Shown: positions 16,216-25,342 of the stretch, in pieces
Layout of the letters: the number at the start of each line of letters is the position of its first letter
How positions within the stretch are numbered: the stretch's first letter is position 1
Assembly: GCA_019118665.1 (NCBI GenBank)
Contig: DWYM01000075.1
Coordinates: 1-38,267 of the forward strand
Source: Candidatus Mediterraneibacter intestinipullorum
GTDB taxonomy: Bacteria; Bacillota; Clostridia; Lachnospirales; Lachnospiraceae
Direction of reading: 5' to 3'
Length of the DNA: 38,267 nt
Notes under the pieces: model-generated
The model's database searches: none
What the model was told of the DNA's origin: nothing
The model's input: only the letters and a program-made list of their open reading frames with translations
Position numbers and translations under genes: made by a program

Positions 16216-16331
16216 ATTTATTCCTCCCGGTCATAAACTTAATCCCATTCTTTGTCCTGCTGGTAAAGCATATGTTTGTCCGGAAGGAATTATTCCAAAA
16301 ATCCGCCCTGTCTGCGCGCGATTATGAGTGT

Positions 16332-16874
16332 TTATCCCATCTGACGTCCCAGGAAGTCCGCCGCGCTGTACGCTACCCTCTGCTCCACTTCCCCGAAGCG
16401 CCTCTTTTCATCCTTATTGAGCAGCGCCACAGACCCGATCACATCTCCCTCACAGATGATCGGGCAGATCACCTCGTCGCAGTAATCTTTCATATCCGCG
16501 GTCACTTTAATATAGGATACGTCTCCGCTTTTTGCCAGGATCTGGGAGCGGTCTTTTAAGGCGTCGCCGAGCTCCTGTCCGATAAACTGATCCTGAAGTT
16601 CTTTTTTCCCGCTGCCCGATGATGCCACGACCTGATCCGTATCCGTGATGCATACCGTGCAGCCCATCGTCTGTGAAAGGCTCTCCGCGTAAAGTTTCGC
16701 CAGATTTCCCAGCTCACCGATCGGTGAGTATTTCTTGAGGATGATCTCTCCCTCCCGGTCCGTAAAAATCTCCAGCGGATCTCCCTCCCGGATACGGAGC
16801 GTCCTCCTGATCTCCTTCGGAACAACGACACGCCCCAGATCATCGATCCTTCTTACTATCCCCGTCGCTTTCAT
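16332..16874 (-). CDS. spoVT: Stage V sporulation protein T (AbrB-family regulator)
   Basis: SpoVT is a forespore transcription regulator that tunes sigma-G genes. The 180-aa protein has the N-terminal AbrB swapped-hairpin DNA-binding domain (MKATGIVRRIDDLGRVVVPK, then EIRRTLRIREGDPLEIF) and a GAF-like C-terminal domain (about 56-178). Length and start are typical for the family. GGAGG lies 9 nt before the ATG. An inverted repeat lies 28-57 bp upstream and may be an operator. Its presence implies an endospore former. Confidence 0.95.
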   Translation of the reverse strand: MKATGIVRRIDDLGRVVVPKEIRRTLRIREGDPLEIFTDREGEIILKKYSPIGELGNLAKLYAESLSQTMGCTVCITDTDQVVASSGSGKKELQDQFIGQELGDALKDRSQILAKSGDVSYIKVTADMKDYCDEVICPIICEGDVIGSVALLNKDEKRRFGEVEQRVAYSAADFLGRQMG

Positions 16875-16901
16875 ATAATAATTCCTCCATTTTATACTTT
16901 G

Positions 16902-16931
16902 ACATTTATCCTTTTTATTGTCGATAAATGT
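16902..16931. promoter_or_regulatory. Inverted repeat upstream of spoVT, possible operator
   Basis: ACATTTATC (16902-16910) and GATAAATGT (16923-16931) form a perfect 9-bp inverted repeat with a 12-nt centre, 28 bp before the spoVT start. The symmetry suits a dimeric regulator, possibly SpoVT itself. No convincing sigma-G or sigma-A promoter could be fixed nearby. Confidence 0.45.
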
Positions 16932-17001
16932 ATTGTCTGTAAAATAGAGGAATTTATACTTCTCTTTGTGATTCTTCTATAAATACTGCCTTCTGCAAAA
17001 C

Positions 17002-18633
17002 CTACTGCGCCATTTCTTTATACTGCTGCGCAATGTTGAGCGTATGGTCCCCCATTCTTTCAAAATCTGTCAGGACCTCAGAGAATACGATGCCGCTCTG
17101 CGGCTTACATTTGCCTTTTTTAAGACGCTGGAGCTGCTTCTTAAAATATTTGTCGCGCATATCGTCATTCTTCTGCTCCATAACCACTGCCCGGCTTAAT
17201 ACATCGTCAACATTTTCCGGCTTCACGTCCTTGAGATTGTCCAGGGCGCTCAGACACTGTTTCTTCATCTCATCAAGCTCTTCTAACACATTGTCCGAGA
17301 ACTGCTGATCCCATTTTTTCATGTCGTCAGCATACCCGGCAAGATTGACCGCATGGTCGCCGATCCGTTCCAGATTGCTGATGATCACATAATAACCGTT
17401 GATCTGTATAGAATCTGACATGGATTTCTCACTGGTCATCAGACTCACAATGTACTCTGATATTCCTTTATTAAGGAAATCGATATACTCTTCTCTCTCT
17501 GAAATCTTCTGGCGGAACTTCTCATCATAATTTATCAGGATACTGAATGCGTCATTAATGTTTTTTGACACCATGTCCAGCATACGTCCCACCTCGTCAC
17601 GCACCTGGGATACGGCAACCGCGCTGTGTCCGATGGCATAAGAAGACTCGAATGGACGTATGTATTTCAGCCTCAGATCCTCATCGTCCTCCTTCCTGCT
17701 GTCCGGAAGGAGGCGTGTGGCAATCTTTGCCATATATGTACCAAAGGGAAGCAGCAGCAATGTTGTCACAATGTTAAAGATGGTGTGAGCGTTGGCGATC
17801 TGCTTCACCGGCTCTCCCGGAGTAAGAGCCTCAATAAGCTCTACATACGGTGTCATCATACAGACCACTGTAAAAATGACCGTGCCGATGATGTTGAACA
17901 TCAGGTGGATGATGGTGGTCCTTCTGGCGTTCACCTTTGTGCCGATGGACGCCAGCACCGCGGTGATGCAGGTACCGATGTTCTGTCCGAACAGCACATA
18001 CACCGCGCTGGACAAAGGGATCATCCCTGTTGCCGCCAGCGTCTGGAGAATACCCACCGAGGCGGAAGACGACTGGATGACTGCCGTGAAAACTGCCCCT
18101 ACTAAAATGCCGAGTAATGGGTTGCTGAACTGTGTCATCAGGTTGACGAACGCCTCCGATTCCTGGAGAGGTTCCATTGCCGCGCTCATCATATCCATAC
18201 CCATGAACAGAACGCCCAGTCCCGCAAAAATACTGCTGATATGGTGTACCCGCTCATTTTTAACAAACATCATGGCGCCCACACCGATAATGGCAAACAG
18301 CGGGGCAATGACCCCGATGTCAAGGGCGATGAGCTGTCCGGTGATGGTCGTGCCGATATTGGCGCCCATGATGACCCAGACTGCCTGCTGCAATGTCATG
18401 AGACCCGAATTGACGAATCCCACAACCATGACTGTCGTAGCGGATGATGACTGGATAACTGCCGTAATGCCCGCGCCAACGAGCACGCCTACAATGCGGT
18501 TTGATGTCAATTTCTCAAGAATCGATTTCATCTTGTTTCCGGCGGCAGCCTCCAGACCATTGCCCATCATCTGCATTCCATACAGGAAGAGCGCAAGACC
18601 GCCGAACAAAGAGAGTATGTCTGTTATCCCCAT
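17002..18633 (-). CDS. Na+/phosphate cotransporter with C-terminal PhoU domain
   Basis: The 543-aa membrane protein belongs to the NptA/PNaS family that imports (or exports) phosphate with sodium. Residues about 1-310 hold two inverted repeats of the Na_Pi_cotrans domain, each with the signature QSSSA (TAVIQSSSATTVMV and TAVIQSSSASVGIL). Residues about 335-540 form a PhoU-like helical domain, ending MGDHTLNIAQQYKEMAQ. The start ATG has AAGGAGAAAG just upstream. A tandem array of PhoB/PhoP-type boxes lies upstream of its -35, so phosphate control is likely. It is divergent from the AEC permease gene. Confidence 0.92.
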   Translation of the reverse strand: MGITDILSLFGGLALFLYGMQMMGNGLEAAAGNKMKSILEKLTSNRIVGVLVGAGITAVIQSSSATTVMVVGFVNSGLMTLQQAVWVIMGANIGTTITGQLIALDIGVIAPLFAIIGVGAMMFVKNERVHHISSIFAGLGVLFMGMDMMSAAMEPLQESEAFVNLMTQFSNPLLGILVGAVFTAVIQSSSASVGILQTLAATGMIPLSSAVYVLFGQNIGTCITAVLASIGTKVNARRTTIIHLMFNIIGTVIFTVVCMMTPYVELIEALTPGEPVKQIANAHTIFNIVTTLLLLPFGTYMAKIATRLLPDSRKEDDEDLRLKYIRPFESSYAIGHSAVAVSQVRDEVGRMLDMVSKNINDAFSILINYDEKFRQKISEREEYIDFLNKGISEYIVSLMTSEKSMSDSIQINGYYVIISNLERIGDHAVNLAGYADDMKKWDQQFSDNVLEELDEMKKQCLSALDNLKDVKPENVDDVLSRAVVMEQKNDDMRDKYFKKQLQRLKKGKCKPQSGIVFSEVLTDFERMGDHTLNIAQQYKEMAQ

Positions 18634-18720
18634 TACTCTTTCTCCTTTGCATGATCGTCTTATTTTTCAGTATGTTGTTTTTCGTATGTAACTTCCCCGC
18701 GCATTAACGCGCTATTTTAA

Positions 18721-18749
18721 AACTAACACGCCGTATCGCCGCGTGTCAA
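18721..18749 (-). promoter_or_regulatory. Putative promoter of the Na/Pi cotransporter gene
   Basis: On the minus strand a consensus TTGACA (18749-18744), 17 bp, then a weak TTAGTT (18726-18721). ACACGC and GCGTGT (18726-18731, 18741-18746) form an inverted repeat in the spacer. A weak -10 beside an activator array suits a promoter that needs help. A second GCGC-type palindrome lies at about 18699-18712. Confidence 0.5.
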
Positions 18750-18756
18750 TTACTAT

Positions 18757-18806
18757 TTAACATTTTATTTACTGTTTCTTTACTGTGTTTTAACTTTCCC
18801 TTTACA
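18757..18806. promoter_or_regulatory. Tandem PhoB/PhoP box array, five hexamers at 11-bp spacing
   Basis: On the plus strand TTAACA (18757), TTTACT (18768), TTTACT (18779), TTAACT (18790) and TTTACA (18801) are each separated by exactly 5 bp. This matches the TT(A/T)ACA direct repeats with 11-bp period recognised by Bacillus-type PhoP. The array ends 8 bp before the TTGACA -35 of the minus-strand phosphate cotransporter gene. It could also affect the divergent permease gene. Confidence 0.75.
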
Positions 18807-18858
18807 TTCAACTGCCCCCTCCATGGACAAAAACCTGCGAAAAGCTGCTGCCGCCCGC

Positions 18859-18887
18859 TTTACATGGGCACTTTATTCTGCTAAAAT
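18859..18887 (+). promoter_or_regulatory. Putative promoter of the AEC permease gene
   Basis: TTTACA (18859-18864), a 17-bp spacer and TAAAAT (18882-18887), 57 bp before the start codon. Confidence 0.6.
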
Positions 18888-18943
18888 CTTAATAATCTCA
18901 CCGGGATCGATCGGTAGTACCAAAGAAGAAAGGAATGTTATTT

Positions 18944-19861
18944 ATGTTTGTTTTGATCTTGGAACAGCTCGTGAAGATGTTCTTCATCATGCTGCTCGCT
19001 TTCATCTGTTATAAAATACGGCTGGTCAATCAGGAGGGGAACAGGATCATGTCTGATCTCCTTCTCATGGTCGTCAACCCCTGCCTGATCCTGACTGTCT
19101 TTCAGACGGAATACTCTCCTGAGCTGGCCAGAGGGCTTATGCTTGCATTTGCAGCCGCTGTCATGACCCATGTCATCGGGATCCTGGTCACCACCTTCCT
19201 GATCCGTCCCCGGAGCGGTGATGATTACGGCGTTGAGCGGTTCAATGCCATGTACTCCAACTGCGGGTTCATCGGCATCCCGCTGATCGGCAGCGTCCTG
19301 GGAGATACCGGCGTATTCTATCTGTCAGCATACCTGGTCGTCTTCAACCTGCTTACCTGGACCCACGGTGTAGGCATCATAGAGAAGAGGTTTTCACTGA
19401 AAAACATAAAAAAAGGCATCCTGTCCCCTATGTTCATTGCCACCGCAGCCGCGGCTGTCCTTTTCTTCATGCAGTTCAGGATACCTTCCGTGCTGCTTGA
19501 TTCCATAAACTACATCGCTGATATGAATACGCCTCTTGCCATGATGGTGGCAGGCTTTTCCGTGGCGCAGGCTGATCTTCCGAAGATGCTCCGCAATATG
19601 CGGCTGTACGTTGTCTCAGCCTTCAAGCTGCTCCTGATCCCACTGCTCACGATCCCGGTGCTCATGCTCATGCATCTGCCCCAGACCGTCTCGCTGACCA
19701 CTGTCATTGCCGCAGCATGTCCGGCGGCAACGACCGGAACCATGCTGGCGATCCGGTACAGGCAGAACTATACTTATTCATCTGAAATCTTCGCCATGTC
19801 AACCGTATTCTCCATCATCACCATGCCGGTGGTGGTCATGCTGGCAGAACAGCTTCTGTAA
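18944..19861 (+). CDS. AEC-family permease (auxin efflux carrier type)
   Basis: The 305-aa protein has about ten hydrophobic membrane segments in two halves, a layout typical of the AEC family, which exports or imports carboxylates such as malate, malonate or amino-acid derivatives. Family features visible are FNAMYSNCGFIGIPLIGSVL near residue 95 and the C-terminal AACPAATTGTMLAIRY segment. I chose the ATG at 18944 because AGAAAGGA is 8 nt before it; the ATG 9 nt earlier sits almost on the ribosome site. It is convergent with the ABC permease gene. The substrate cannot be told from sequence. Confidence 0.9.
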   Translation: MFVLILEQLVKMFFIMLLAFICYKIRLVNQEGNRIMSDLLLMVVNPCLILTVFQTEYSPELARGLMLAFAAAVMTHVIGILVTTFLIRPRSGDDYGVERFNAMYSNCGFIGIPLIGSVLGDTGVFYLSAYLVVFNLLTWTHGVGIIEKRFSLKNIKKGILSPMFIATAAAAVLFFMQFRIPSVLLDSINYIADMNTPLAMMVAGFSVAQADLPKMLRNMRLYVVSAFKLLLIPLLTIPVLMLMHLPQTVSLTTVIAAACPAATTGTMLAIRYRQNYTYSSEIFAMSTVFSIITMPVVVMLAEQLL

Positions 19862-19876
19862 AGTCACTGTAAACGA

Positions 19877-19917
19877 GGGGGAACCCCCAAGTCATTTCAA
19901 GACTTTGGGATTCCCCC
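19877..19917. terminator. Bidirectional hairpin between convergent genes
   Basis: A 17-bp stem with two mismatches (19877-19893 with 19901-19917) around a 7-nt loop lies between the AEC gene (plus) and the FtsX-type permease gene (minus). No clear T run is seen. Confidence 0.65.
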
Positions 19918-19941
19918 GATTTACGGATATTTTACATAGTT

Positions 19942-22900
19942 TTATTCTACACTCTTTAATGACTCTACCATATCGATCTTTTTCAGTTTAAAGTACATCG
20001 CTCCATTTACGATACACGAGAACGCCACAGTGAGAAGGAAAGCGAACAAAAAGCTGCTCAAATCGATATTTCTGCCGAACATGACGGACTCGATCTCCAC
20101 GGTCACGATAATAAACCGGTGGAGGATCCATCCCAGGAGGACGCCAAACACAGATCCCATCAGAGTAAGCACAATGTTCTCTCTGTATACATACATCGTA
20201 ACTTCGTTATTGTAGAACCCCAGTACCTTCAGAGTCGCCAGTTCCCGCTTTCGCTCTGTGATGGAAATATTGTTCAGGTTGTACAGCACTACAAAAGCGA
20301 GCATGCCCGCCGAGATGATGAGTACGACAATGACCAGGTCGAGCGCGCCGAGCATATGATCCACCTGTTCTCTCAGATCAGTGGTATAGCTTACGCTGAG
20401 CGCGCCGTGATATTTCAACGCTTCCTCACCGACCCTCTCTGCCTCTTCATTATTCCTGTCAGCCGTCTTGTAGACGATGGAATTATATTCCGGCTTTTCT
20501 CCGTATGACTCTTCATAAAACCCTGACGTCATGTACAGATAATGCCCCATATAGTTCTCGCATACAGCGCTGATCTTTACGCTTATGTCCCCCCGGTCCT
20601 GATCACGGATCGTAATCGTATCTCCGGGCTCAACATCCAGCTCCTTCGCCATCTTCTCTGTAAGGACAGCTCCCTCATCGCCCAGCTGATAGACTTCGTT
20701 CGTCACCCGGTCCTGGAGCACAGTATATTCCGGGAAACTGTCCACATCCTTCGGCACATCCAGGTAAATGTCGTGCCATTCTTCACCATTTCCCACAGTG
20801 ATCTGTGTCAGCAGTCCTTCTGCCGCCCCTGCCACATCCTTATCCGCTTCCACCTCGGACAGCACCTCCGACTTCTCTTCTTCTGACGCGTCACCGCTGA
20901 GGATGACATTCCCATCGTAGAGCTGGATCTCTCCATACTGGATATCCACAATGGCAAAGATGGAATCCTTCAGTCCGAATCCCACCAGCATAAGCGCCAT
21001 ACAGCCTCCGATGCCGAAGACCGTCATAAAGAGCCGCTTTTTATAGCGCACCAGATTTCTGACGCTCGCTTTCCAGGAGAAATTCAGCCGTTTCCATATG
21101 AAGGGCACCCGCTCGAGAAGCACTCTCTGCCCCTGCTTTGGAGTCGGCGGGCGCATCAGCTCCGCTGCCGGTTCCTTCAGTTCCCGGAAACAGGCGAGGA
21201 ACGTGGCGATCAGGGTGGACGCCAGGGCTGCCGCCGCTGCTCCCAGTCCATGTTGTATATTATAGGGAATAGAAAGCTCGTGCATATGCTGGAACATGAT
21301 GCCGTACGCGTTGATGATAATATAGGGAAATACCTTCTCCCCGAAAAGAATGCCCGCCACACTCCCGGTCACTGTGGCGAGAAGCGCATAGCCTATGTAC
21401 TTGCCCGCTATGGAATGCTTTTCATATCCGAGCGCCTTAAATGTGCCGATCAGCGTCCTCTGCTCTTCCACCATACGGGTCATGGTAGTCAGACTGATGA
21501 GCGCTGCCACAAGAAAGAAGATGACCGGGAACACTTCTCCGATCGCGCGCATCCGGTCCGCGTTTTCCCCATAACTGGTATGGTCGGGAAGATTGTTTCT
21601 GTCATACACATACCATTCCGGTTTCTCCAGATTTTTAATCTCTTCCTGTGCGTTGGCAAGCTCCTGCCTGGCATCTGCGATTTTCTGCTCACCGTCCGCG
21701 ATCTCAGCTTCCGCCTCTGCCTCGCCCTCATAATACTCTTCCCAGCCTTTTGCAAGCTCCTGCTCTCCGGATGCGATCCCGGCTTCAGCGTCCGCGATCT
21801 GCTGCTGCCCGGCTTCCAGCTGCTGCCATCCGCTGTTGATCTGTTCCTGTGCGGACGAGAGCTGCGCTTTCGCCCCATCGATCTGTGCCTGAGCCTGTGC
21901 AACAGCGGCTTCACCGCTCTGGATCTGCTCGTACAGCGCCTGAAGAGCCGCCATTGTCACATCATCCGTCTGTCCGCTGGCAGCCAGCGTGTTATACTGA
22001 TCCTTTGCGGCATTGAGCTGGTCGATCCGGGCGTTCAGGCTGTCGATATTCACATTTAAGTCCGCGGTCCCCTGGTCCACCTCTGCCTGGCTGTCGATAA
22101 GCTGCTTCCGGTTCGTCTCGATCTGTGCTTTTGAAGACTCCAGCCCGCTCTTCCCGCTGTCCAGCTCCGCCCGGGCAGCTTCCAACTGCTGTCTTGCCTC
22201 CGCAAGTTCTGCCTCTGCTTCCGCCCTTCCTTCTTCCAGTTCTTTCTCTGCATCGGTGATCTGCCGCTGCGCATCTGCAACCGCTGTCTCAGCCTCATCC
22301 GTAACCTCTTCATACCGGGCGTCCTGGCGCTCCCCCTTGATCGCCTCCACATTAGCAAGGACTTCGGAAACTCTGTCATCGTATTTATCTGTAAATGCCG
22401 TCAGAGCCGCCGCTCCTTCCACTTTCGCATAGATCTCCGTATATATGTCCAGCGCAAAACTCTCTTCGGGCACATATGCGAACGCGTTCACACTTCCGTT
22501 CCCGATCGTTGTGCTTCCCCGCTGGAAGGAGATGTAGTTGGGACTGCTCACAGCGCCTGTGATCGTAAATGTATCTGTCACAAGAGTATCTGTGATATCA
22601 TCCTCCGTCCCACTGGAAAATGTGACCGTATCTCCAATCTCAAGGTCGCTTTCCTCCAGATAATCTACATCCAGCGCGCACTGGTCCTCCTTTTCAGGCA
22701 GACGCCCGGCCTCAAGCTGTACCTGATTCATCGTGGGAAGCATGGACATGACATGGACCACGATCTGATTCGCCCCATCCGCACAGAGAACGTCCGCGGA
22801 ATACCCTCCTTCCGCATATTCGATCCCATCTGCCGCCTCGATGGCGCTGACATCGTCACCAGTAAGTCCCATGGTGCTGATGATCTGGATATCCATCATA

Positions 22901-23070
22901 TTCTTATTGTCAAAATACTCGTCTCCCGAGTAACGCATATCCGGTTCGGACGCCCGGATCCCCGAGAAAAAAGCACACCCGATGGCAACAATAAAAAAAA
23001 TGGACAGAAAACGCCCCAGACTGCGCCGGATCTCCATATAAAAGTCTTTTCTCAACGCTCTTTTCTTCAT
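19942..23070 (-). CDS. FtsX-like ABC transporter permease with long extracellular coiled coil
   Basis: This 1042-aa membrane subunit pairs with the ATPase encoded just upstream. It begins MKKRALRKDFYMEIRRSLGR, then one TM helix (about 18-38) and a MacB-like external domain. A long Glu/Gln/Ala-rich coiled coil (about 250-490) follows, with many heptad-like AQAQIDGAKAQLSSAQ segments. Then come the first FtsX domain (about 510-650, three helices), a second external domain, and the last FtsX domain (about 920-1040). This is the two-FtsX-domain layout of peptide or lipid extrusion and envelope-stress ABC systems in Gram-positive bacteria. GGGGAGA is close to the ATG, 9 bp past the ATPase stop. No linked two-component system is visible. 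Confidence 0.9.
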   Translation of the reverse strand: MKKRALRKDFYMEIRRSLGRFLSIFFIVAIGCAFFSGIRASEPDMRYSGDEYFDNKNMMDIQIISTMGLTGDDVSAIEAADGIEYAEGGYSADVLCADGANQIVVHVMSMLPTMNQVQLEAGRLPEKEDQCALDVDYLEESDLEIGDTVTFSSGTEDDITDTLVTDTFTITGAVSSPNYISFQRGSTTIGNGSVNAFAYVPEESFALDIYTEIYAKVEGAAALTAFTDKYDDRVSEVLANVEAIKGERQDARYEEVTDEAETAVADAQRQITDAEKELEEGRAEAEAELAEARQQLEAARAELDSGKSGLESSKAQIETNRKQLIDSQAEVDQGTADLNVNIDSLNARIDQLNAAKDQYNTLAASGQTDDVTMAALQALYEQIQSGEAAVAQAQAQIDGAKAQLSSAQEQINSGWQQLEAGQQQIADAEAGIASGEQELAKGWEEYYEGEAEAEAEIADGEQKIADARQELANAQEEIKNLEKPEWYVYDRNNLPDHTSYGENADRMRAIGEVFPVIFFLVAALISLTTMTRMVEEQRTLIGTFKALGYEKHSIAGKYIGYALLATVTGSVAGILFGEKVFPYIIINAYGIMFQHMHELSIPYNIQHGLGAAAAALASTLIATFLACFRELKEPAAELMRPPTPKQGQRVLLERVPFIWKRLNFSWKASVRNLVRYKKRLFMTVFGIGGCMALMLVGFGLKDSIFAIVDIQYGEIQLYDGNVILSGDASEEEKSEVLSEVEADKDVAGAAEGLLTQITVGNGEEWHDIYLDVPKDVDSFPEYTVLQDRVTNEVYQLGDEGAVLTEKMAKELDVEPGDTITIRDQDRGDISVKISAVCENYMGHYLYMTSGFYEESYGEKPEYNSIVYKTADRNNEEAERVGEEALKYHGALSVSYTTDLREQVDHMLGALDLVIVVLIISAGMLAFVVLYNLNNISITERKRELATLKVLGFYNNEVTMYVYRENIVLTLMGSVFGVLLGWILHRFIIVTVEIESVMFGRNIDLSSFLFAFLLTVAFSCIVNGAMYFKLKKIDMVESLKSVE

Positions 23071-23079
23071 CCGTCTCCC

Positions 23080-23784
23080 CTACCATTCTATCTCGTCGAT
23101 CGATACAGGATGTTCATTCGTCTCCATCTGGGAAACCTGTCCGTTCTTGATATGTATGAGCCGGTCCGCCATAGGTGCGATCGCCTGGTTATGCGTGATC
23201 ACGATGACCGTCATGCCCCGCTCCCTGCACATGTTCTGAAGGAGCTTTAAGATCGCCTTTCCGGTGTTGTAGTCCAGGGCTCCTGTCGGCTCATCGCAGA
23301 GCAGGAGTTTCGGGTTCTTTGCGAGCGCCCTTGCAATGGACACTCGCTGCTGCTCGCCGCCCGATAACTGTGCCGGAAAATTATCCAGCCGGTCTCCCAG
23401 CCCCACTTCCTTCAACACCTCTCTCGCATCGAGAGGATCTTTGCAGATCTGAAGGGCCAGCTCCACATTTTCAAGGGCAGTCAGATTGGGCACCAGATTA
23501 TAAAACTGAAACACAAATCCGATATCCTCCCGCCGGTAGCCTGTCAGTTGTCTGGCATTGTACGCCGTTATATCCTGTCCGTCCACAACAAGAGTCCCCC
23601 CGGTGGCAGTGTCCATGCCGCCCAGGATGTTGAGCACAGTCGTCTTGCCCGCGCCGCTGGGGCCGACGATCACGACAAACTCCCCCTTCTCAATGGCAAA
23701 GCTGATATGATCCGCCGCCCGGATCTCCACCTCGCCCATTTTGTAAATCTTTGTGATATCTTCTAATCTTACAAACTCATCCAT
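23080..23784 (-). CDS. ABC transporter ATP-binding protein (MacB/LolD type)
   Basis: The 234-aa ATPase drives the adjacent FtsX-type permease. Visible are Walker [10 protein letters not shown] (41-49), the Q loop FVFQFYN, the signature [15 protein letters not shown], and Walker B with the family-typical [12 protein letters not shown], plus the H-loop VITHN. I chose the ATG at 23784 because AGGAGAA is about 8 nt upstream. The frame is open 28 codons further up, but that stretch has no ribosome site and reads as non-family sequence. No strong promoter was found in the 88 bp between the upstream terminator and the start. Confidence 0.94.
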   Translation of the reverse strand: MDEFVRLEDITKIYKMGEVEIRAADHISFAIEKGEFVVIVGPSGAGKTTVLNILGGMDTATGGTLVVDGQDITAYNARQLTGYRREDIGFVFQFYNLVPNLTALENVELALQICKDPLDAREVLKEVGLGDRLDNFPAQLSGGEQQRVSIARALAKNPKLLLCDEPTGALDYNTGKAILKLLQNMCRERGMTVIVITHNQAIAPMADRLIHIKNGQVSQMETNEHPVSIDEIEW

Positions 23785-23872
23785 ACTATCTTCTCCTGTC
23801 ATGCCGTGCTCTCTGCGTTTCCCGATATACGGAACCGCTGACCCGAAAATCCCTGCATTCAGAGACAATGGT

Positions 23873-23901
23873 TTAAAAAAAGGCGGATACCAGTATCCGC
23901 C
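23873..23901 (-). terminator. Rho-independent terminator after the MFS gene
   Basis: GGCGGATA and TATCCGCC form an 8-bp stem with a 4-nt loop (23882-23901), followed on the minus strand by seven Ts. It ends the MFS transcript and separates it from the ABC operon. Confidence 0.88.
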
Positions 23902-24016
23902 CTGTCTGATTTCCTGTCTTCATTATAGCATGGAATTCATAAAATGTAAGATAATTCAGATTAATTTCACACGTTTCTCCTATGTACGCATATAATGCCG
24001 TTACAATTTTCATGCA

Positions 24017-25270
24017 TCAGCGCTGTTGTCCAGGCTCTCTGTTCATCCGCGCCGCTGCCCGGAACAATACCAGTCCGACCAGAAACATAACGGAGAGCGC
24101 GCTCACTCCGATGTTCATCCTTCCGGTCACCTGGCTTAAAAAGGATACCAGCGCTGTACCGATCACAGACGCGCCTTTGCCGCAGATATCATAAATCCCA
24201 AAAAATTCCCCCGACTTCTCTGCCGGAATGATCTTTGCAAAGTAGGATCTGGAAAGGGCCTGGATCGTGCCCTGGAACATGCCGACTAAAACAGCAAGTA
24301 TCCAGAAATCAAGCTGGGAATCCAGCCAATACGCGTAGACCGCAATACAGAAATACGCAGCAATACAGATCGTGATGATCCTTTCAGGCGGCACTCTCTT
24401 TGTGAGACGGCTGAAGATAAGCACCGCCGGAAACGCTACGATCTGTGTCACTAAAAGGGCAAGCAGGAGTCCGGTGCTGTCCAGCCCCAGCGCCTGTCCG
24501 TAAGCTGTCGCCATATCAATGACGGTATACACACCGTCAATATAAAAGAAGAATGCCATGAGGAAAACAAAGATATGTTTCTCTCGCGTCAGCTCGACAA
24601 AAGTTTTCCCCAGACGCTTGAAGCTGTTCCTCACCACATGCTCTCCCGCCTCCGAAAAATACTTCTGCTGATAAGAGCGGAGCAGCGGCACGGAAGAAAA
24701 GAGCCACCAGAGCGCAGTGATAATAAACGCGAGTATCATAGATGTCTGCATCCCGATCCCGAGACTGCCGGCTCCGAGCACGATGCCGAGGCAGGCGATA
24801 AATGGGATACAGCTTCCGATATAGCCCCACGCATATCCGTGAGAAGATACGGTGTCCATCCTGTCCGGCTCTGTCACGTCAGTGAGCATGGCATCATAGA
24901 ATACAAGGCTCGCGGAATATCCGGTCTTCGCCAGCACAAACACGCCCAAAAACCAGATCCAGGACGACAGAAATCCCAGAAGGAGACAGCCGAACACCCC
25001 CACGCCCATGGCAATACAGAATATGGTCTTCTTAAAGTTCTTTGTATCCGCGATCGCTCCCAGCGTGGGACCAAGGATGGCCACAAGAAGCGTACAGATG
25101 GAGGTGGCGTATCCCCAGTAAGCGAGATAATCCACATCCGATATTCCAGCATTCCCCGCAATATAATTAAAATAGATGGGAAAGATGGTGGCCACCATCA
25201 TAGTGAATGCCGAGTTCCCCACGTCATAAAGCACCCATTTCTTTTCCAATGATGTCAGTTTAAATTTCAT
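24017..25270 (-). CDS. MFS transporter, UMF1 (Vps22/Atg22-like) family
   Basis: The 417-aa protein has about 12 hydrophobic helices. The start KKWVLYDVGNSAFTMMVATIFPIYF matches the UMF1 signature (YDxGNSAF), as does GPTLGAIADTKNFKKT at the cytoplasmic loop after helix 2. Later GTIQALSRSYFAKIIPAEKSGEFFGIYD is also characteristic. Family members are poorly defined exporters, some linked to amino acids. It is a single-gene unit with its own promoter and terminator. Confidence 0.93.
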   Translation of the reverse strand: MKFKLTSLEKKWVLYDVGNSAFTMMVATIFPIYFNYIAGNAGISDVDYLAYWGYATSICTLLVAILGPTLGAIADTKNFKKTIFCIAMGVGVFGCLLLGFLSSWIWFLGVFVLAKTGYSASLVFYDAMLTDVTEPDRMDTVSSHGYAWGYIGSCIPFIACLGIVLGAGSLGIGMQTSMILAFIITALWWLFSSVPLLRSYQQKYFSEAGEHVVRNSFKRLGKTFVELTREKHIFVFLMAFFFYIDGVYTVIDMATAYGQALGLDSTGLLLALLVTQIVAFPAVLIFSRLTKRVPPERIITICIAAYFCIAVYAYWLDSQLDFWILAVLVGMFQGTIQALSRSYFAKIIPAEKSGEFFGIYDICGKGASVIGTALVSFLSQVTGRMNIGVSALSVMFLVGLVLFRAAARMNREPGQQR

Positions 25271-25314
25271 CTCTCACTCTCTCTTTCCTTTTATACGCAG
25301 TTTCTCTTTTTCTT

Positions 25315-25342
25315 TTTATACGCATTATAAGCAGTTTGTAAA
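25315..25342 (-). promoter_or_regulatory. Putative promoter of the MFS gene
   Basis: On the minus strand TTTACA (25342-25337), a 16-bp spacer and TATAAA (25320-25315). A second TATAAT-like box lies inside the spacer. The -35 overlaps the T run of the upstream gene's terminator. Confidence 0.5.

Noticed and set aside
21250-22059. 269-codon plus-strand open frame
   Set aside because: It is the antisense shadow of the low-complexity coiled coil of the FtsX-like permease.
23785-23868. 28-codon N-terminal extension of the ABC ATPase
   Set aside because: It has no ribosome site and does not look like the family, whereas AGGAGAA fits the start at 23784.
24575-25252. 225-codon plus-strand open frame
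   Set aside because: It is antisense within the MFS gene, His/Arg-rich, without domains.
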